A stretch of DNA of 64,000 nt from an uncultured Alteromonadaceae bacterium. GTDB lineage: Bacteria; Pseudomonadota; Gammaproteobacteria; Enterobacterales; Alteromonadaceae. The translations under genes were made by a program, and so were the position numbers. The notes below the pieces were generated by a model that saw only the letters and a list, made by a program, of their open reading frames with translations, was not told the origin of the DNA and searched no databases. The DNA lies in the NCBI GenBank assembly GCA_913056495.1, contig CAJXMO010000011.1, positions 93,847-157,846 on the forward strand, given 5' to 3'. Positions 34,710-44,419 of this stretch are shown piece after piece (position 1 is the stretch's first letter; each line of letters starts with the position of its first letter).

Positions 34710-35675
34710 ATGAAAATTAAAAGTCTAGCTAAAGTTGTTGGTATTGCAGCTTCTTTAATTTTAAGCACACAAGCACAAGCCCTTGATAAAGATCTGGCTG
34801 AATATGAAAAAGTAAGTGGTATCTCAGGTAAGATCTCATCTGTAGGTTCAGATACTTTGGCCAATATGATGACCTTCTGGGCAGAAGAATATAAAAGACT
34901 TTACCCGAATGTTACGATTCAGGTTCAGGCTGCTGGTTCTTCTACTGCGCCACCAGCATTAACAGAAGGAACAGCTCAGTTCGGTCCGATGAGTCGTGCA
35001 ATGAAGTCAAAAGAAATCGAAGCATTTGAAGAACGTTTTGGTTATAAGCCGACTGCCGTTCGTGTTGCGATTGATGCATTGGCCGTTTTTGTAAACAAAG
35101 ATAACCCGATTAAAGGGTTATCTATTAAGCAAGTGGATGCTATTTTTTCAACAACCTTAAAATGTGGTGCAAATACCAGTATTGAGCGTTGGGGGGATTT
35201 AGGTCTGAGCGGTGACTGGGCGCGTAAAGACGTTCAATTATTCGGCCGTAATTCAGTATCCGGTACATACGGTTATTTTAAGTCTAAAGCTTTATGTAAA
35301 GGTGATTTTAAAAATAACGTAAACGAACAACCCGGTTCTGCTTCTGTTGTTCAGTCAGTATCATCGTCATTAAACGCGATTGGTTATTCAGGTATTGGCT
35401 ATCGTACATCAGGTGTGCGAGCAGTGCCACTGGCCAAACGTGGTGACGATTATGTTGAAGCAACAATGGAGAATGCGGTAGGGGGTAAATATCCACTAGC
35501 TCGCTTCTTATATGTTTACATCAATAAGCACCCTAATAAGCCGCTTGATCCATTGACTGCACAATTTTTAAAGATGGTATTATCTAAGCCAGGTCAGTAC
35601 ATAGTCGAAAAAGACGGCTATATTCCGTTACCGGCAAAAATTGCCGAAAAAGAATTGAAAAAGCTGGGTCTGTAA
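34710..35675 (+). CDS. pstS: PstS-family phosphate ABC transporter substrate-binding protein
   Basis: A protein of 321 residues with a signal peptide ending at TQAQA/LDKD (~25). The phosphate-site segments [25 protein letters not shown] and [13 protein letters not shown] agree with PstS/SphX-type binding proteins, with serines and the GTYG loop in place. PstS captures phosphate in the periplasm for PstCAB. The permease and ATPase genes are not downstream: a strong terminator follows and then glyA, so this is an orphan pstS. Pho-box-like repeats upstream suggest PhoB control. Confidence 0.9.
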   Translation: MKIKSLAKVVGIAASLILSTQAQALDKDLAEYEKVSGISGKISSVGSDTLANMMTFWAEEYKRLYPNVTIQVQAAGSSTAPPALTEGTAQFGPMSRAMKSKEIEAFEERFGYKPTAVRVAIDALAVFVNKDNPIKGLSIKQVDAIFSTTLKCGANTSIERWGDLGLSGDWARKDVQLFGRNSVSGTYGYFKSKALCKGDFKNNVNEQPGSASVVQSVSSSLNAIGYSGIGYRTSGVRAVPLAKRGDDYVEATMENAVGGKYPLARFLYVYINKHPNKPLDPLTAQFLKMVLSKPGQYIVEKDGYIPLPAKIAEKELKKLGL

Positions 35676-35698
35676 TCCGCCACAGTGAATGTAAATTG

Positions 35699-35733
35699 AA
35701 AAGCCCTGATGAGCTCTCATCAGGGCTTTTTTG
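35699..35733 (+). terminator. Strong intrinsic terminator after pstS
   Basis: The stem AAAGCCCTGATGAG / CTCATCAGGGCTTT has a two-base loop and is followed by TTTT, about 24 bases past the pstS stop. Confidence 0.92.
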
Positions 35734-35888
35734 TATTAAGATTGAATTAAGTTGAGCTATTTCATCAAGTTGAATTATTTTCAGCCAGACATTGCAATAA
35801 AAACTCTTAACTAATAGTAGGCATCCGGCGAAGAAAATTATACAATGCGCGTTTTTAGAATTTACTGCGCTTTCTAACAGGAGACACC

Positions 35889-37145
35889 ATGTTAACACGT
35901 GACATGAACATTGCGGATTTTGACCCTGAACTATGGCAAGCTGTTCAAGACGAAACAGTTCGCCAAGAAGAACATATTGAATTAATCGCTTCTGAAAACT
36001 ATGCGAGCCCTCGTGTTCTTGAAGCTCAAGGTTCTCAACTGACTAACAAATATGCTGAAGGTTACCCGGGCAAGCGTTATTATGGCGGTTGTGAGCATGT
36101 TGACGTTGTTGAGCAATTAGCAATTGATCGTGCGAAAGCATTATTTGGTGCAGACTATGCCAATGTTCAGCCTCATTCAGGTTCTCAGGCAAACGGCGCA
36201 GTTTTTCAAGCTTTATTACAACCGGGCGATACTGTTTTAGGTATGAGTCTGGCGCACGGTGGTCACTTAACTCACGGTGCTCATGTAAACTTTTCCGGTA
36301 AACATTATAATGCTATCCAATACGGATTGAACCCAGAGACGGGTGAAATTGATTATGATCAAGTTGAAGCCTTAGCCTTAGAGCATAAACCTAAAATGAT
36401 TATTGGTGGTTTTTCTGCTTATTCATTGGTTGTTGACTGGGCTCGTTTCCGTGAAATCGCTGATAAAGTAGGGGCTTATTTATTAGTGGATATGGCACAC
36501 GTTGCTGGTTTAATTGCTGCCGGTGTTTATCCGTCACCTATGCCATATGCTGATGTGGTCACAACAACAACGCATAAAACCTTAGCCGGTCCTCGCGGTG
36601 GTTTAATTTTATCGGCGAAAGGCGATGAAGATATTTATAAAAAATTAAACAGTGCTGTATTCCCAGGTGGTCAGGGTGGTCCTTTATGTCACGTGATCGC
36701 AGCTAAAGCTGTTGCATTTAAAGAAGCCATGTCAGATGAGTTTAAAGCTTATCAAAAGCAAGTAGTGGAAAATGCACAAGCTATGGTTGAAGTATTACAA
36801 GAGCGTGGCTATAAAGTGGTATCTGGTAAAACAGAAAACCATTTATTCTTAGTTGATTTAATCGACAAAGATATCACGGGTAAAGATGCAGATGCCGCAT
36901 TAGGTCGTGCAAATATCACTGTTAACAAAAACTCAGTTCCGAATGACCCGCGTTCACCATTTGTGACGTCTGGTTTACGTATCGGTACGCCGTCAATCAC
37001 ACGTCGTGGTTTTAAAGCTGAAGACGCAAAAGCGTTAGCTGGCTGGATTTGTGATATCTTAGATGACATCGAAAACGAAGATACAGTAAATACAGTTAAA
37101 CAAAACGTATTAGAAATTTGTAAGCGTCTTCCGGTTTACGCTTAA
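35889..37145 (+). CDS. glyA: GlyA, serine hydroxymethyltransferase
   Basis: A protein of 418 residues, the normal length. The PLP lysine is Lys230 in [14 protein letters not shown]. The conserved start [12 protein letters not shown], the [10 protein letters not shown] loop and [11 protein letters not shown] are all present. It converts serine and tetrahydrofolate to glycine and 5,10-methylene-tetrahydrofolate, the main one-carbon source that also feeds metH. A good AGGAGA ribosome-binding site precedes the ATG. The gene is monocistronic, flanked by terminators on both sides. No glycine riboswitch is visible upstream. Confidence 0.98.
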   Translation: MLTRDMNIADFDPELWQAVQDETVRQEEHIELIASENYASPRVLEAQGSQLTNKYAEGYPGKRYYGGCEHVDVVEQLAIDRAKALFGADYANVQPHSGSQANGAVFQALLQPGDTVLGMSLAHGGHLTHGAHVNFSGKHYNAIQYGLNPETGEIDYDQVEALALEHKPKMIIGGFSAYSLVVDWARFREIADKVGAYLLVDMAHVAGLIAAGVYPSPMPYADVVTTTTHKTLAGPRGGLILSAKGDEDIYKKLNSAVFPGGQGGPLCHVIAAKAVAFKEAMSDEFKAYQKQVVENAQAMVEVLQERGYKVVSGKTENHLFLVDLIDKDITGKDADAALGRANITVNKNSVPNDPRSPFVTSGLRIGTPSITRRGFKAEDAKALAGWICDILDDIENEDTVNTVKQNVLEICKRLPVYA

Positions 37146-37173
37146 ATTTTAAATACTGTTTGACGATTGAATA

Positions 37174-37205
37174 AAATCAGGCCGCTTTTGCGGCCTGATT
37201 TATTT
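37174..37205 (+). terminator. Intrinsic terminator after glyA
   Basis: The stem AAATCAGGCCGC-TTTT-GCGGCCTGATTT is perfect and is followed by ATTTG. It begins 29 bases after the glyA stop. Confidence 0.92.
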
Positions 37206-37237
37206 GTAAATATGCATTTTAATTTGCTGAAGAAGCC

Positions 37238-37705
37238 ATGTATTGTCCTTTTTGTGCTACCCAAGAAACCAAAGTTATCGACAGTCGTCTCGTTGCTGAA
37301 GGCCATCAGGTTAGGCGTCGTCGTCAGTGTCTGGAATGTCTGGAACGTTTTACTACTTTCGAAACGGCTGAACTGGTAATGCCGCGCGTGATTAAAACCG
37401 ATGGCTCGCGTGAACCTTATGATGAGAATAAACTCAGGGCCGGGATTATGCGGGCATTGGAAAAGCGGCCGGTCAGTACAGAACAAATAGAAACTTTAAT
37501 TAGTCAGTTAGAGTCTGCGCTCAGAGCTACAGGGGAAAGAGAGGTTGAAAGTAAATTAATCGGCAATATATTAATGGAAAAGCTGAAACAAGTTGATCAG
37601 GTCGCTTATGTGCGTTTTGCATCTGTCTACCGTTCATTCCAGGATATCAAAGAGTTTGGTGAAGCAATTGCCGGATTAGATGATAAATTAAATAAACAGA
37701 ACTAA
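37238..37705 (+). CDS. nrdR: NrdR, ribonucleotide reductase transcriptional repressor
   Basis: A protein of 155 residues. The N-terminal zinc ribbon has Cys3, Cys6, Cys31 and Cys34, followed by the ATP-cone domain (~49-139) with [16 protein letters not shown]. NrdR binds dATP/ATP and represses nrd operons at NrdR boxes. It heads the riboflavin gene cluster, a placement common in gammaproteobacteria, and lies 23-35 bases before ribD. Confidence 0.97.
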   Translation: MYCPFCATQETKVIDSRLVAEGHQVRRRRQCLECLERFTTFETAELVMPRVIKTDGSREPYDENKLRAGIMRALEKRPVSTEQIETLISQLESALRATGEREVESKLIGNILMEKLKQVDQVAYVRFASVYRSFQDIKEFGEAIAGLDDKLNKQN

Positions 37706-37728
37706 GCTAAATAGATTTTATATTGCAA

Positions 37729-38871
37729 ATGAATTTATCAATGAGCGCATTTTACCCCGAAGACTATCAATATATGGCGCGAGCAATAACGCTTGCTAAA
37801 AAAGGCCGCTATACAACATCACCCAATCCATGTGTTGGCTGTGTTATTGTCAGTCAGGGACAGATAATAGGCGAAGGCTTTCATATTCAGGCCGGTGGTC
37901 CACATGCCGAAATTAATGCGTTGAATCAGGCGAAAAAGGCTGGTCATAGTCCAGAGGGGGCGACTGCTTATGTGACTTTAGAGCCTTGCAGTCATACGGG
38001 CAAAACGCCGCCCTGTGCAAGCGCTTTAATCGAAGCTAAAGTAGCCAAGGTTGTGGTAGGCATGCAAGACCCTAACCCTTTGGTTAGTGGCCGTGGTATT
38101 GAGATGTTGCGAGATGCTGGCATCGAAGTCTACACAGGCTGTCTGGAATCTGCTTGCCAAACCATTAACCCGGGTTTTAATCAGCGAATGAGTTTGCAAA
38201 AACCATTTGTTCAGCTCAAACTGGCAGCCAGCTTAGATGGCAGAACCGCTATGGCTTCAGGCGAGAGTAAATGGATTACCAGCTATCAGGCGCGTAAAGA
38301 TGTTCAGGAGTACCGGGCACAGGCTTGTGCGATTTTAACCGGTTCAGGTACAGTTTTAGCTGATAACCCCAATTTAAACGTGCGGGCCAGCGACTTTCAT
38401 CATCCTGAATATCCGGCGGAGCAATTAAGACAGCCAGTTAAAATAGTGATTGATAATCAGGCGTTACTGACCCCTGATTTAAATTTGTTTAAAGACAATG
38501 CAATTGTGTATCTGGTTGGAAATGCAAGCAGACAATATTCGCCAGATTTGATCTGGTCTGAGAATACCCGTTTTATTCATTTATCCGGTGATTCAAACCA
38601 TGTTGATCTGGCCGTTTTAATGACAGAGCTTGCAAAATTACAAATTAACCATATCTGGGTAGAAGCGGGCGCAAAATTGGCCGGTGCACTCATTCAACAG
38701 CAAATAGTTGACGAACTTATTATTTATCAGGCCCCTAAGTTGTTAGGCGAAAATACCAAAGGGTTATTAGATATTGCTGAGTTGACTCAATTGAGTCAGG
38801 CAATCGAGTGGCAATATCAGGATGTTCGCCAGGTCGGCCCGGATTTAAAAATCACATTAAGAGCAAAATAA
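37729..38871 (+). CDS. ribD: RibD, bifunctional deaminase/reductase of riboflavin synthesis
   Basis: A protein of 380 residues. The N-terminal deaminase domain has the zinc motifs PHAEINAL and PCSHTGKTPPCASAL, and the C-terminal reductase domain contains KLAASLDGRTAMASGES and the VEAGAKLAGALI stretch. It carries out the second and third steps from the GTP-cyclohydrolase product. The start could also be the ATG at 37741; neither has a strong ribosome-binding site. It lies in the nrdR-rib operon and is followed three bases later by ribE. Confidence 0.95.
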   Translation: MNLSMSAFYPEDYQYMARAITLAKKGRYTTSPNPCVGCVIVSQGQIIGEGFHIQAGGPHAEINALNQAKKAGHSPEGATAYVTLEPCSHTGKTPPCASALIEAKVAKVVVGMQDPNPLVSGRGIEMLRDAGIEVYTGCLESACQTINPGFNQRMSLQKPFVQLKLAASLDGRTAMASGESKWITSYQARKDVQEYRAQACAILTGSGTVLADNPNLNVRASDFHHPEYPAEQLRQPVKIVIDNQALLTPDLNLFKDNAIVYLVGNASRQYSPDLIWSENTRFIHLSGDSNHVDLAVLMTELAKLQINHIWVEAGAKLAGALIQQQIVDELIIYQAPKLLGENTKGLLDIAELTQLSQAIEWQYQDVRQVGPDLKITLRAK

Positions 38872-38874
38872 TTT

Positions 38875-39525
38875 ATGTTTACAGGCATTATAGAAGCAGT
38901 CGGTAATATCAAAGCAATCAATGCAAAATCCGGCGATTTTGAGCTAGTTATCAATACCAATGAACTGGATTTATCAGACGTTAAATTGGGTGACAGCATC
39001 GCAGTATCCGGGGTTTGTTTAACGGTCACGCACTTTACATCAAGTAGCTTTTCTGCGGATGTTTCAGCCGAAACCATTAAACGAACTAAACTCTCTCAGC
39101 TTAATATAGGCTCAGAAGTGAACCTGGAAAAAGCCTGTTTGCCAACCAGTCGACTGGGCGGGCATATTGTCAGCGGACATGTTGACGGCGTCGGTGTAGT
39201 TGAACGTGTGTTGAAAAATGCAAACGCCACAGATTATTGGGTCAGTGCCCCAACTGACTTGGCAAAATATATCGCTGAAAAAGGTTCAATTACCGTTGAT
39301 GGTATTAGTTTAACGGTTAATGAAATCAGTCAGAACGATTTTCGTTTGACCATTATCCCGCATACGACCGAAAAAACGACCATTGGTGACTGGCAACCGG
39401 GTAGCAAAGTTAATCTTGAAGTGGATGTAATTGCTCGCTACTTAGAACGTTTAATGACAGCTCAGTCACAACCTGAATCAGGTGTGACTATGGAATTACT
39501 GGCCAAAAGTGGATTTATAAAATAG
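38875..39525 (+). CDS. ribE: RibE, riboflavin synthase alpha subunit
   Basis: A protein of 216 residues made of two lumazine-binding barrels in tandem. The N-terminal one has MFTGIIEAVGNI and SIAVSGVCLTV, and the second GHIVSGHVDGVG and ITVDGISLTV. Two molecules of dimethyl-ribityl-lumazine are dismutated to riboflavin. The start lies three bases after ribD, and the gene is 12 bases before ribBX. In E. coli naming this is ribC. Confidence 0.96.
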   Translation: MFTGIIEAVGNIKAINAKSGDFELVINTNELDLSDVKLGDSIAVSGVCLTVTHFTSSSFSADVSAETIKRTKLSQLNIGSEVNLEKACLPTSRLGGHIVSGHVDGVGVVERVLKNANATDYWVSAPTDLAKYIAEKGSITVDGISLTVNEISQNDFRLTIIPHTTEKTTIGDWQPGSKVNLEVDVIARYLERLMTAQSQPESGVTMELLAKSGFIK

Positions 39526-39537
39526 GTTAATTCATCG

Positions 39538-40650
39538 ATGAAATTAAATACAGCTAAAGAGATTATTGACGATATCCGCGAAGGCAAAATTGTCATATTA
39601 ATGGATGATGAAGACAGGGAAAATGAAGGTGATTTAATTGTTGCCGCTCAGCACTGTACACCGCAAGTTATTAATTTTATGGCAACCCACGGTCGCGGTT
39701 TAATTTGTTTGACCTTGACTAAAGAGCGCTGCCAGCAATTAGATTTACCTTTGATGGTGGACCGTAACCAGGCTCAGTTTGGAACCAACTTTACTTTATC
39801 AATTGAAGCTGCTGAAGGCGTTACAACTGGTATATCGGCAGCCGATCGTTCAACAACAGTCAGAGCGGCGGTTGCGCGTGATGCAAAACCTGAAGACATA
39901 GTTCAGCCTGGTCATATTTTTCCGATTATGGCGCAAGAAGGTGGCGTATTAAACCGAGCCGGGCATACTGAAGCCGGTTGTGATTTAGCACGTTTGGCCG
40001 GCCTGGAACCTGCTGGTGTGATTGTTGAAATTTTAAACGAAGACGGCACTATGTCTCGTCGCCCTGAACTTGAAAAATTTGCTGAAAAACATGATTTAAA
40101 AATCGGTACCATAGCGGATTTAATTGAATATCGTAATAATACTGAAACCACTATTGAAAAAATTGCAGAGTGTAAATTGCCGACCCAATTTGGTGAATTT
40201 GATTTAATTACCTTTCGCGACACGATAGATGGTCAGGTCCATTTTGCGCTTAAAAACACAGAATTATCACCTGATGTACCCAGCTTAGTGCGCGTTCATG
40301 TAAAAGATACCTTTACTGACTTACTCTCATCGACGCGCGATGAAAGTAAAGCCTGGACTTTACATAATTCGTTAGCCCGTATTGCCGATGAAGGCGGGGT
40401 CTTATTACTACTGGGCAAAAATGAAAGTCCGGAAGAGTTAATCGCGACTGTAAAAGGGTATCAGTTACAGGATGAAGGCAAATCTTTAACCAAAAAAGAT
40501 ACCTGGCGCGAAACGTCACGCACTGTCGGTGTTGGTTCGCAGATTTTATCTGCACTGAATGTCGGTAAAATGAGGTTATTAAGCTCTCAGAAAAAATATC
40601 ATTCTCTGGCTGGGTTTGGCTTAGAAGTAGTTGAATATCTTGAAGATTAG
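39538..40650 (+). CDS. ribBX: RibBX: DHBP synthase with a degenerate GTP-cyclohydrolase-II-like domain
   Basis: A protein of 370 residues. The N-terminal ~200 residues are a complete Rib[38 protein letters not shown] and [13 protein letters not shown]. The C-terminal ~165 residues align with RibA-like domains but lack the zinc cysteines and the HSECLTGD-type motif; the corresponding part reads [15 protein letters not shown]. Only dihydroxybutanone-phosphate synthesis is therefore expected. Such RibBX variants are described in Proteobacteria. A separate ribA should lie elsewhere in the genome. A hairpin terminator follows. Confidence 0.9.
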   Translation: MKLNTAKEIIDDIREGKIVILMDDEDRENEGDLIVAAQHCTPQVINFMATHGRGLICLTLTKERCQQLDLPLMVDRNQAQFGTNFTLSIEAAEGVTTGISAADRSTTVRAAVARDAKPEDIVQPGHIFPIMAQEGGVLNRAGHTEAGCDLARLAGLEPAGVIVEILNEDGTMSRRPELEKFAEKHDLKIGTIADLIEYRNNTETTIEKIAECKLPTQFGEFDLITFRDTIDGQVHFALKNTELSPDVPSLVRVHVKDTFTDLLSSTRDESKAWTLHNSLARIADEGGVLLLLGKNESPEELIATVKGYQLQDEGKSLTKKDTWRETSRTVGVGSQILSALNVGKMRLLSSQKKYHSLAGFGLEVVEYLED

Positions 40651-40681
40651 TATTAAAGCTTAATTTTTAGCCATACAGGGT

Positions 40682-40709
40682 GAAAATAATCGAATTATTT
40701 TCGTTTTTT
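40682..40709 (+). terminator. Terminator between ribBX and ribH
   Basis: The stem GAAAATAAT-CGA-ATTATTTTC is followed by GTTTTTT. It may attenuate transcription into ribH, and ribH then needs its own start. A TAGAAT -10-like box lies at 40746-40751. Confidence 0.75.
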
Positions 40710-40790
40710 ACGATTAAAGGTTCACCGCAAGATAAAAATTTTTGTTAGAATAGCGCTCAATTTTTTGAGTAGAATTTAAGGTAAAATCAA

Positions 40791-41255
40791 ATGCAAGTTA
40801 TTGAAGGTGCATTCCCAGCACAAGGTAAAAAGTTTGCTATTGTCGTTTCTCGTTTTAATAGCTTTATTGTAGAAAGCCTTGTTGAAGGTGCAATCGACAC
40901 GTTAAAACGTCACGGTCAGGTTGACGACAAAGATATCACTATTGTTCGTTGTCCGGGTGCTTATGAATTACCTTTAGTGGCTAAAAAAGTCGCAGAGAGC
41001 AAAAACTATGATGCAATTATTGCATTAGGTGCGGTCATTCGTGGTGGTACGCCTCACTTTGATTTTGTTGCTAATGAATGTAATAAAGGTTTAGCTCAGG
41101 TGTCTTTAGACTTTGGTTTACCGGTTGCTTTTGGTGTGTTAACGACAGATTCTATCGAGCAAACAATTGAACGTGCAGGCACTAAGATGGGTAATAAAGG
41201 TGGTGAAGCGGCATTAAGCGCTTTAGAAATGGTCAACTTAGTTAGCCAACTGTAA
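40791..41255 (+). CDS. ribH: RibH, 6,7-dimethyl-8-ribityllumazine synthase
   Basis: A protein of 154 residues, the usual size. Family signatures are [19 protein letters not shown], the GAYELPL motif, [17 protein letters not shown] and [20 protein letters not shown], quoted in parts. It condenses dihydroxybutanone phosphate from RibBX with the RibD product. It is followed by nusB after 20 bases, as in many gammaproteobacteria. Confidence 0.97.
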   Translation: MQVIEGAFPAQGKKFAIVVSRFNSFIVESLVEGAIDTLKRHGQVDDKDITIVRCPGAYELPLVAKKVAESKNYDAIIALGAVIRGGTPHFDFVANECNKGLAQVSLDFGLPVAFGVLTTDSIEQTIERAGTKMGNKGGEAALSALEMVNLVSQL

Positions 41256-41275
41256 TTGACTTTTAGGAGTTTAGC

Positions 41276-41692
41276 TTGAAACCTTCACACCGCAGACGCG
41301 CCAGAGAATTAGCCACACAGTCTATTTACGGCTGGCAAATCTCTAAAAATATGATCAAAGATATTATTGAATCTACCCTCGAAGAAGTGGATTTAAATTC
41401 TTTTGATGTTAACTTTTACCGTAAGCTTGTTTTAGGTACAGCTCAAAATTCAGCTGATTTGGACAAAGCTTATCAGGATTATCTGGCTCGTGATTTAGAA
41501 GAGCTGGATATGGTTGAAAAGGCTATTTTACGCGTAGCAACATATGAATTAGTGCATTGTCCGGATGTGCCTTATCGTGTGGTTATTAACGAAGCGATTG
41601 AAATTTCAAAAACCTTCGCCGCCGACGATAGTCATAAATTTGTTAACGGTGTATTAGACAAAGCCGTTAAAAAACTGCGTCCACACGGTTAA
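41276..41692 (+). CDS. nusB: NusB, transcription antitermination factor
   Basis: A protein of 138 residues. It begins KPSHRRRARELATQSIYGWQ and ends with the conserved AIEISKTFAADDSHKFVNGVLDK stretch. NusB with NusE (S10) binds boxA in rRNA leader RNA. The start is TTG at 41276, with TAGGAG six bases upstream; no ATG lies at the proper place. The low-efficiency start, compensated by a strong ribosome-binding site, may tune its amount. Confidence 0.95.
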   Translation: MKPSHRRRARELATQSIYGWQISKNMIKDIIESTLEEVDLNSFDVNFYRKLVLGTAQNSADLDKAYQDYLARDLEELDMVEKAILRVATYELVHCPDVPYRVVINEAIEISKTFAADDSHKFVNGVLDKAVKKLRPHG

Positions 41693-41706
41693 CGTTAAGC
41701 GTTTGC

Positions 41707-42684
41707 ATGGCTGAATTTGATTTAATCAATCGATATTTTCAAGTTGGACAAACGCCTCAAAGCGTCAAATTAGATAAAGGGGATGACTGTGCACTGGTTG
41801 TTCCCAATCTTCAACTCAATAATACTTCACTCGCTATCACAACCGACACTCTGGTGTGTGGCACTCACTTCTTACCTGATATTCAAGCCCATGCACTCGC
41901 ATTCAGGGCGCTTGCTACTAATTTAAGTGATCTGGCATCAATGGGCGCTCAACCAAAGTGGTTTAGTTTAGCACTCTGCCTGCCCAAAGAAATCAGCCAG
42001 AACGAAAGCTGGTTGAGTGAGTTTAGCCGTGGCTTATTTGAACTGGCCAATCAACATAAATTTCATTTGATTGGCGGTGATACCACCTCTGGGCCGCTTA
42101 GTATAACCATCAATGCAATAGGCGAAGTGGATCATCAAAAAGCGCTAAAACGCAGTGGTGCCCAAGTCGGCGATAAAATTTTTGTCTCTGGGACTTTAGG
42201 TGATGCTGCCGGCGCGCTAGAATTTTTGTTAAATAAAGCAAAGCCAAAAAGTGAACAGATTAAACAGGATTTGATGCGACGTTTTGATTATCCGACTGCA
42301 CGAATTGAACTAGGATTAGGTCTGGTTGGCTTGGCAAATAGCGCAATTGATATCTCTGATGGCTTACTGGCTGATTTATCGCATATCTTAAAAGCTTCAA
42401 ATGTCGGCGCCAGTATTGAGTTAAGTCAATTGCCTTGTTCAGCTGCGTTAACTGAGCAGTTCTTCGAAAAACAAGCTCGAAAGCTCGCGGCTACCGGCGG
42501 TGACGACTATGAGCTGTGTTTTACGGTTTCGAGTGAAAAAGTCTCAGCCATTCACAAATTGAGTAAACAACTCAATATTCCGCTCACTTGTATCGGTGAA
42601 ATTTTGTCTGAAACCCGCCTGGAAGTGACCGAGAATAATCAAGCTGTTCAATATAGCCAAACAGGATACCAACACTTTGCCTAA
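41707..42684 (+). CDS. thiL: ThiL, thiamine-monophosphate kinase
   Basis: A protein of 325 residues of the PurM-like fold. It shows DKGDDCALV, the TTDTLVCGTHF segment, LASMGAQPKWFSLALCLP, a GGDTTSGP motif and AIDISDGLLADLSHIL. It phosphorylates thiamine monophosphate to thiamine diphosphate. It lies 14 bases after nusB and overlaps pgpA by eight bases. Confidence 0.96.
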   Translation: MAEFDLINRYFQVGQTPQSVKLDKGDDCALVVPNLQLNNTSLAITTDTLVCGTHFLPDIQAHALAFRALATNLSDLASMGAQPKWFSLALCLPKEISQNESWLSEFSRGLFELANQHKFHLIGGDTTSGPLSITINAIGEVDHQKALKRSGAQVGDKIFVSGTLGDAAGALEFLLNKAKPKSEQIKQDLMRRFDYPTARIELGLGLVGLANSAIDISDGLLADLSHILKASNVGASIELSQLPCSAALTEQFFEKQARKLAATGGDDYELCFTVSSEKVSAIHKLSKQLNIPLTCIGEILSETRLEVTENNQAVQYSQTGYQHFA

Positions 42685-43180
42685 GTTTTCTATTCGCCCT
42701 GAACTTAAAAAAATTAACTGCTTTTCACCCATTCATTTTTTAGCTTTTGGTTTTGGTTCTGGCCTTTCACCAAAAGCGCCCGGTACCTTTGGCACGATAG
42801 CGGCTATTCCATTATTTTTATTACTTAGCCTGTTCTCTGATCAGGTTTATTTTATTGTCACCTTATTTTTTATGCTGATAGGCCCCTGGATATGCGGTTA
42901 TGCAGCCAAATCTTTGAATGTGCATGATCATCCGGCGATTGTCTGGGATGAAATTGTCGGTTTGCTGATTACGCTTTTTATGTTTCCAGCTCACTGGCTG
43001 CTGATTACGATTGGGTTTGTATTATTTCGTTTTTTTGATATTTTAAAACCTTGGCCAATTAGCTGGTTTGACAAAAATATGCATGGCGGAATCGGCATTA
43101 TGATTGATGATGTGATTGCTGGTTTTTTTGCCTGGGGCTGTTTATATCTTTTGAATACATATTGGCTAGGGATCGTTTAG
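42677..43180 (+). CDS. pgpA: PgpA, phosphatidylglycerophosphatase A
   Basis: A protein of 167 residues with about four membrane segments. The PgpA motifs are GSGLSPKAPGTFGTIAAIP, HDHPAIVWDEIVG and MIDDVIAGFFAW, with acidic residues for Mg2+ binding. It dephosphorylates phosphatidylglycerol phosphate. The start is TTG at 42677, overlapping the end of thiL by eight bases, so translation is probably coupled. Confidence 0.93.
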   Translation: MPKFSIRPELKKINCFSPIHFLAFGFGSGLSPKAPGTFGTIAAIPLFLLLSLFSDQVYFIVTLFFMLIGPWICGYAAKSLNVHDHPAIVWDEIVGLLITLFMFPAHWLLITIGFVLFRFFDILKPWPISWFDKNMHGGIGIMIDDVIAGFFAWGCLYLLNTYWLGIV

Positions 43181-43233
43181 CGGGCTTTTTCAAATCCGTC
43201 GTCTAGCCAGTTTGACTTAGATGGAGTGTGTCA

Positions 43234-44073
43234 ATGTTACTGAATGCCATTGATTTTAATCATGACACTGCGCCAGAGCAGTTTGTTGAGTCATTAAAAC
43301 AAACCGGATTCGGGGTATTAAAAAATCATCCATTGTCACAGACGTTAGTTGAAGATTTGTATCAGGGCTGGCAGTCATTTTTTGATTCAGAATACAAAGC
43401 GAATTTTGCTTTTACTCAACCTAAACAGGATGGCTTTTTTTCAACTCAAAAAGCGGAAAGGGCAAAAGGCGCCAGTATTCAGGATCTAAAAGAGTACTTT
43501 CATTATTATCCTTGGGGCCAGTGTCCACAGGCTTTACGTGAACTTACACAAAGTTATTATCAGCAAGCCAACCAGTTAGCAGAGCGTCTGTTAAGCTGGG
43601 TGGAACAACATACACCAGCCGATGTTGCACAACATTATTCTCAACCTTTGTCAGGTATGATTAAAAATTGTGACAATACTCTATTGAGAATTCTACACTA
43701 TCCGCCTTTACAGGCAGAGCAAAGACCCGGTGCAATCAGAGCTGCAGCACATGAAGATATTAACCTACTGACGATACTTCCGGCCGCAAATGAACCAGGC
43801 TTACAGGTTAAGACCTTAGACGGTGACTGGTTAGAAGTTCCGAGTGATTTTGGATATTTGATTATTAATATCGGAGACATGTTGCAGGAAGCATCAAACG
43901 GTTATTTTCCGTCTACAACCCACAGAGTTGTCAATCCTATAGGCGCAGATACGACTAAATCCAGAATCTCTATGCCACTGTTTTTACATGCTAACCCAGA
44001 CGTAAAGCTGTCTGAGCGTTATACAGCGCATAGCTATTTGATGGAAAGATTAAAAGAATTGGGCGTACTTTAA
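43234..44073 (+). CDS. Isopenicillin-N-synthase-like 2-oxoglutarate/Fe(II) oxygenase
   Basis: A protein of 279 residues of the double-stranded beta-helix dioxygenase superfamily. The metal triad His173-x-Asp175 (AAHEDINLL) and His230 (STTHRVVNP) and the 2-oxoglutarate arginine Arg244 (SRISMPLF) are all present, so it should be active. The N-terminal DIOX_N-like part has GFGVLKNHPL and FDSEYKANFAF. The substrate is unknown; related bacterial genes are often annotated only as 2OG-Fe oxygenases. The ATG at 43234 is chosen because GGAG stands seven bases before it. It appears to be a single-gene unit. Confidence 0.88.
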   Translation: MLLNAIDFNHDTAPEQFVESLKQTGFGVLKNHPLSQTLVEDLYQGWQSFFDSEYKANFAFTQPKQDGFFSTQKAERAKGASIQDLKEYFHYYPWGQCPQALRELTQSYYQQANQLAERLLSWVEQHTPADVAQHYSQPLSGMIKNCDNTLLRILHYPPLQAEQRPGAIRAAAHEDINLLTILPAANEPGLQVKTLDGDWLEVPSDFGYLIINIGDMLQEASNGYFPSTTHRVVNPIGADTTKSRISMPLFLHANPDVKLSERYTAHSYLMERLKELGVL

Positions 44074-44419
44074 GACAGTTAAGGGACAAAATTGTCGCTT
44101 GCTCAAAAATATTAGCAAGATTCACACGCCTTAGATTTAAGCCCGTATATAAGCTAACACCTAATTTATTTCAATTATTGTTTTTGACCTTAATAAAGAG
44201 GCTCTAGCCATTTTGCCTAAATGTGTTTTGGTTTTTAATCTGCTCCCAGAATATTGCAATTGTAAAAATACCCTTACAGTGAAAGCCTGACTCGTCTTTA
44301 AATACTTAAATTCAAAGCTTGGCTTTTTAAAGTGACTGTTAGTTGCGCTATATTTGAATAACAAATCAATTCTCTTTTCATTCGGATTAAAAGAAAATCC
44401 CAATTCAGGTGAGTGCTCA
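44074..44419 (+). other. Non-coding gap between oxygenase and Ca2+/cation exchanger
   Basis: About 346 AT-rich bases. I see only a weak hairpin CTTGCT-(10)-AGCAAG at 44098-44119 that might end the oxygenase transcript. A minus-strand frame across the exchanger start looks spurious. Confidence 0.4.

Noticed and set aside
40651..40790. Possible FMN riboswitch before ribH
   Set aside because: The RFN-element conserved segments are not there; only an AT-rich terminator hairpin is seen. The region before ribD was also checked with the same result.
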